Below, one piece after another: positions 39,293 through 40,591 of a DNA stretch of 40,591 bases. The position numbers and the translations under genes are program-made. Positions within the stretch are counted from its first letter, which is position 1. Each line of letters begins with the position of its first letter. Below the pieces are notes generated by a model. The model was given only the letters and a program-made list of their open reading frames with translations, searched no databases and was not told the DNA's origin. The DNA is taken from contig CAMDEA010000069.1 of assembly GCA_945893045.1 (NCBI GenBank), positions 1-40,591 of the forward strand, read 5' to 3'. The stretch is from Planctomyces sp. SH-PL62 (GTDB lineage: Bacteria; Planctomycetota; Planctomycetia; Planctomycetales; Planctomycetaceae).

Positions 39293-40513
39293 ATGGAGCA
39301 TTACGTCAGTGCGTTCGGACTGTTCGTGATGATCGGACTGGCGTGGCTGATGAGCTCGCAGCGGTGGCGAGTCAATTGGCGGTTGGTCGCGATGGGACTG
39401 CTGCTGCAATTCGCGTTCGCGTGGCTGACGCTCAAGACTGCGCCGGGGCGTGAGTTGTTTGCCGCGCTGGGAGTCCTGTTCTCCAAAGTTCTGGACTTTG
39501 TGGATGCCGGCTCGGTGTTCGTCTTCGGCAAGAGCTTTCAGAGCTTCTACTTCGCGTTCAAAGTGTTGCCGACGATTATTTTCTTTTCGTCGTTGATGTC
39601 GGTGCTGTACTACCTGGGCGTGATGCAGCGGATCGTGCAGGTGATGGCGTGGGTCATGCAGCGAACGATGCGAACGTCGGGAGCCGAGAGCTTGTCCGCG
39701 GCGGCGAACATCTTCGTCGGGCAGACGGAGGCTCCGCTGGTCATTCGCCCGTATGTTGCCCGAATGACGAACTCCGAACTGATGGCGATCATGGTCGGCG
39801 GCTTCGCGACGATCGCGGGGGGAGTGCTGGCGGCCTATGTCGGCATGGGAATCGACGCGGGGCATTTGATGACCGCGTCGATCATCTCCGCACCGGCCGG
39901 GCTGTTGATCGCCAAGGTGTTGCAACCGGAGGTCGATCATCCGGACACGCTGGGGCACGCCGAGACGAAGTTGCCGCAGACCAATTCCAACATCATCGAA
40001 GCGGCGGCGGAAGGGGCCTCGGAAGGACTCAAGCTGGCGCTGAACGTGGCCGCAATGCTGATCGCGTTCCTGGGCTTGATCGCGATGCTCGACTGGATGC
40101 TGGCCTCGCTGGGACAGTTTTATTTCGGGCAGACGTGGTCTCTTTCGGCGTTGCTGGGCCATCTGTTTTCGCCACTCGCCTGGCTGATCGGCGTGCCTCG
40201 GCAGGACTGCGTGCGCGTCGGCGAGTTGCTTGGCATTCGCATGGTGGCCAACGAATTCATCGCATACGAACAGCTTGCGGAATGGAACAAGCATCCGGAA
40301 CTCGGAGTGGTTCTGACGGAGCGATCGCGCGTGTTGTTGACGTACGCTTTGTGCGGCTTTGCGAACTTCGGTTCGATCGGCATTCAAATCGGCGGCATCG
40401 GAGCGTTGGCTCCGGAACGTCGCGGCGATCTTGCGCGGCTGGGTCTGCGAGCGATGCTGGGGGGGACGCTGGCCTGTTTGATGACGGCGTGCGTCGCGGG
40501 AATGCTGCTGTGA
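39293..40513 (+). CDS. Concentrative nucleoside transporter, NupC/NupX family
   Basis: 406 aa, eight or more membrane helices. The ATG at 39293 has AAGGAAG 7 bases upstream. The CNT family motifs are complete: FVGQTEAPLVIRPY (nucleoside-binding Gln-Thr-Glu), then MVGGFATIAGGVLAAYVGMG, GASEGLKLALNVAAMLIAFLGL and NEFIAYEQL. The C-terminal CGFANFGSIGIQIGGIGALAPERR closes the core. It imports nucleosides with a proton or sodium ion. Specificity (pyrimidine or broad) cannot be told. It is transcribed alone, with a hairpin pair in its leader. Confidence 0.95.
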   Translation: MEHYVSAFGLFVMIGLAWLMSSQRWRVNWRLVAMGLLLQFAFAWLTLKTAPGRELFAALGVLFSKVLDFVDAGSVFVFGKSFQSFYFAFKVLPTIIFFSSLMSVLYYLGVMQRIVQVMAWVMQRTMRTSGAESLSAAANIFVGQTEAPLVIRPYVARMTNSELMAIMVGGFATIAGGVLAAYVGMGIDAGHLMTASIISAPAGLLIAKVLQPEVDHPDTLGHAETKLPQTNSNIIEAAAEGASEGLKLALNVAAMLIAFLGLIAMLDWMLASLGQFYFGQTWSLSALLGHLFSPLAWLIGVPRQDCVRVGELLGIRMVANEFIAYEQLAEWNKHPELGVVLTERSRVLLTYALCGFANFGSIGIQIGGIGALAPERRGDLARLGLRAMLGGTLACLMTACVAGMLL

Positions 40514-40529
40514 GCCACGGGGTCGGGAG

Positions 40530-40591
40530 TCTTTTTCAGGCCGCCCTCCCCGACACACAAAGCGGAACCAGTCACGGAGGCCTGAAAAAGA
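40530..40591. repeat. Inverted repeat at the window edge
   Basis: TCTTTTTCAGGCC (40530-40542) and GGCCTGAAAAAGA (40579-40591) are perfect 13-bp inverted copies; the right arm may continue beyond the window. It begins 17 bases after the transporter stop. It carries the 12-mer CGGAACCAGTCA (40563-40574) also seen beside the element at 36134. Confidence 0.8.

Overview
This 40.6-kb window, with high GC content, reads as chromosomal DNA of a planctomycete, probably Planctomycetales or a relative. The order is inferred, not proven. The markers are a DUF1501 protein beside a PSCyt1/DUF1549/DUF1553 cytochrome-like protein, a DUF1559 prepilin-type protein with the H-x9-DG signature, a surface RTX protein with a planctomycete-style 'LEVRTVP' N-terminal motif, and gene spacers full of paired hairpin repeats. 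I see no phage, plasmid, transposase, tRNA, rRNA or CRISPR array.

Layout. 1-3.7 kb: the 3' end of a DUF1501 gene facing a 1053-aa DUF1549/DUF1553 protein. 3.9-8.0 kb: a minus-strand peptidoglycan precursor operon, murE-murF-mraY, which stops after mraY instead of continuing into murD/ftsW/murG. 8.4-10.2 kb: an alpha/beta hydrolase and two tandem tatA genes. 10.2-14.8 kb: cstA and an 863-aa RTX-repeat protein. 15-23 kb: a small conserved protein, an alkyltransferase-like protein, a galactonate-dehydratase-like enolase-superfamily enzyme, a D-2-hydroxyacid dehydrogenase, a group II PLP decarboxylase, and a UPF0104 membrane protein paired with a GT2 glycosyltransferase. 23-25 kb: a clear cobalamin riboswitch on the minus strand reading into a DUF1559 pseudopilin gene and then a small Cys-pair lipoprotein. 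25.2-28.4 kb: a 1046-aa membrane/TPR protein. 28.5-36 kb: minus-strand genes for a secreted thioredoxin-like protein, an operon of membrane PH-like protein, M14 carboxypeptidase and signal-peptide methyltransferase, murJ with a small upstream gene, and an M24 pita-bread protein without metal ligands. 36.4-40.5 kb: a CxxC-rich lipoprotein, a DUF2071 protein, a convergent carboxylesterase, and a NupC-type nucleoside transporter.

The two strongest second-look signals are these. (1) The cobalamin riboswitch stands over a pseudopilin/lipoprotein pair rather than a recognised B12 transport or synthesis gene. (2) About fifteen spacer elements of differing sequence share one architecture: a (G)TAGC end, a short hairpin, a spacer, and the same hairpin inverted ending in GCTA(C). 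This resembles REP doublets (BIME/REPIN). Pairs of copies show compensatory changes in their stems. One copy is translated in frame inside murJ, and two gene stop codons (the DUF1501 gene and murJ) fall in the TAGC end of an element. Two larger spacers at 15.2 kb and 37.4 kb are nested palindromes of the same style.

MurE, MurF, MraY, MurJ and the MpaA-like M14 peptidase together indicate a meso-DAP peptidoglycan cell wall. The TatA pair, the many signal peptides and lipoboxes, and the pseudopilin point to heavy export traffic.
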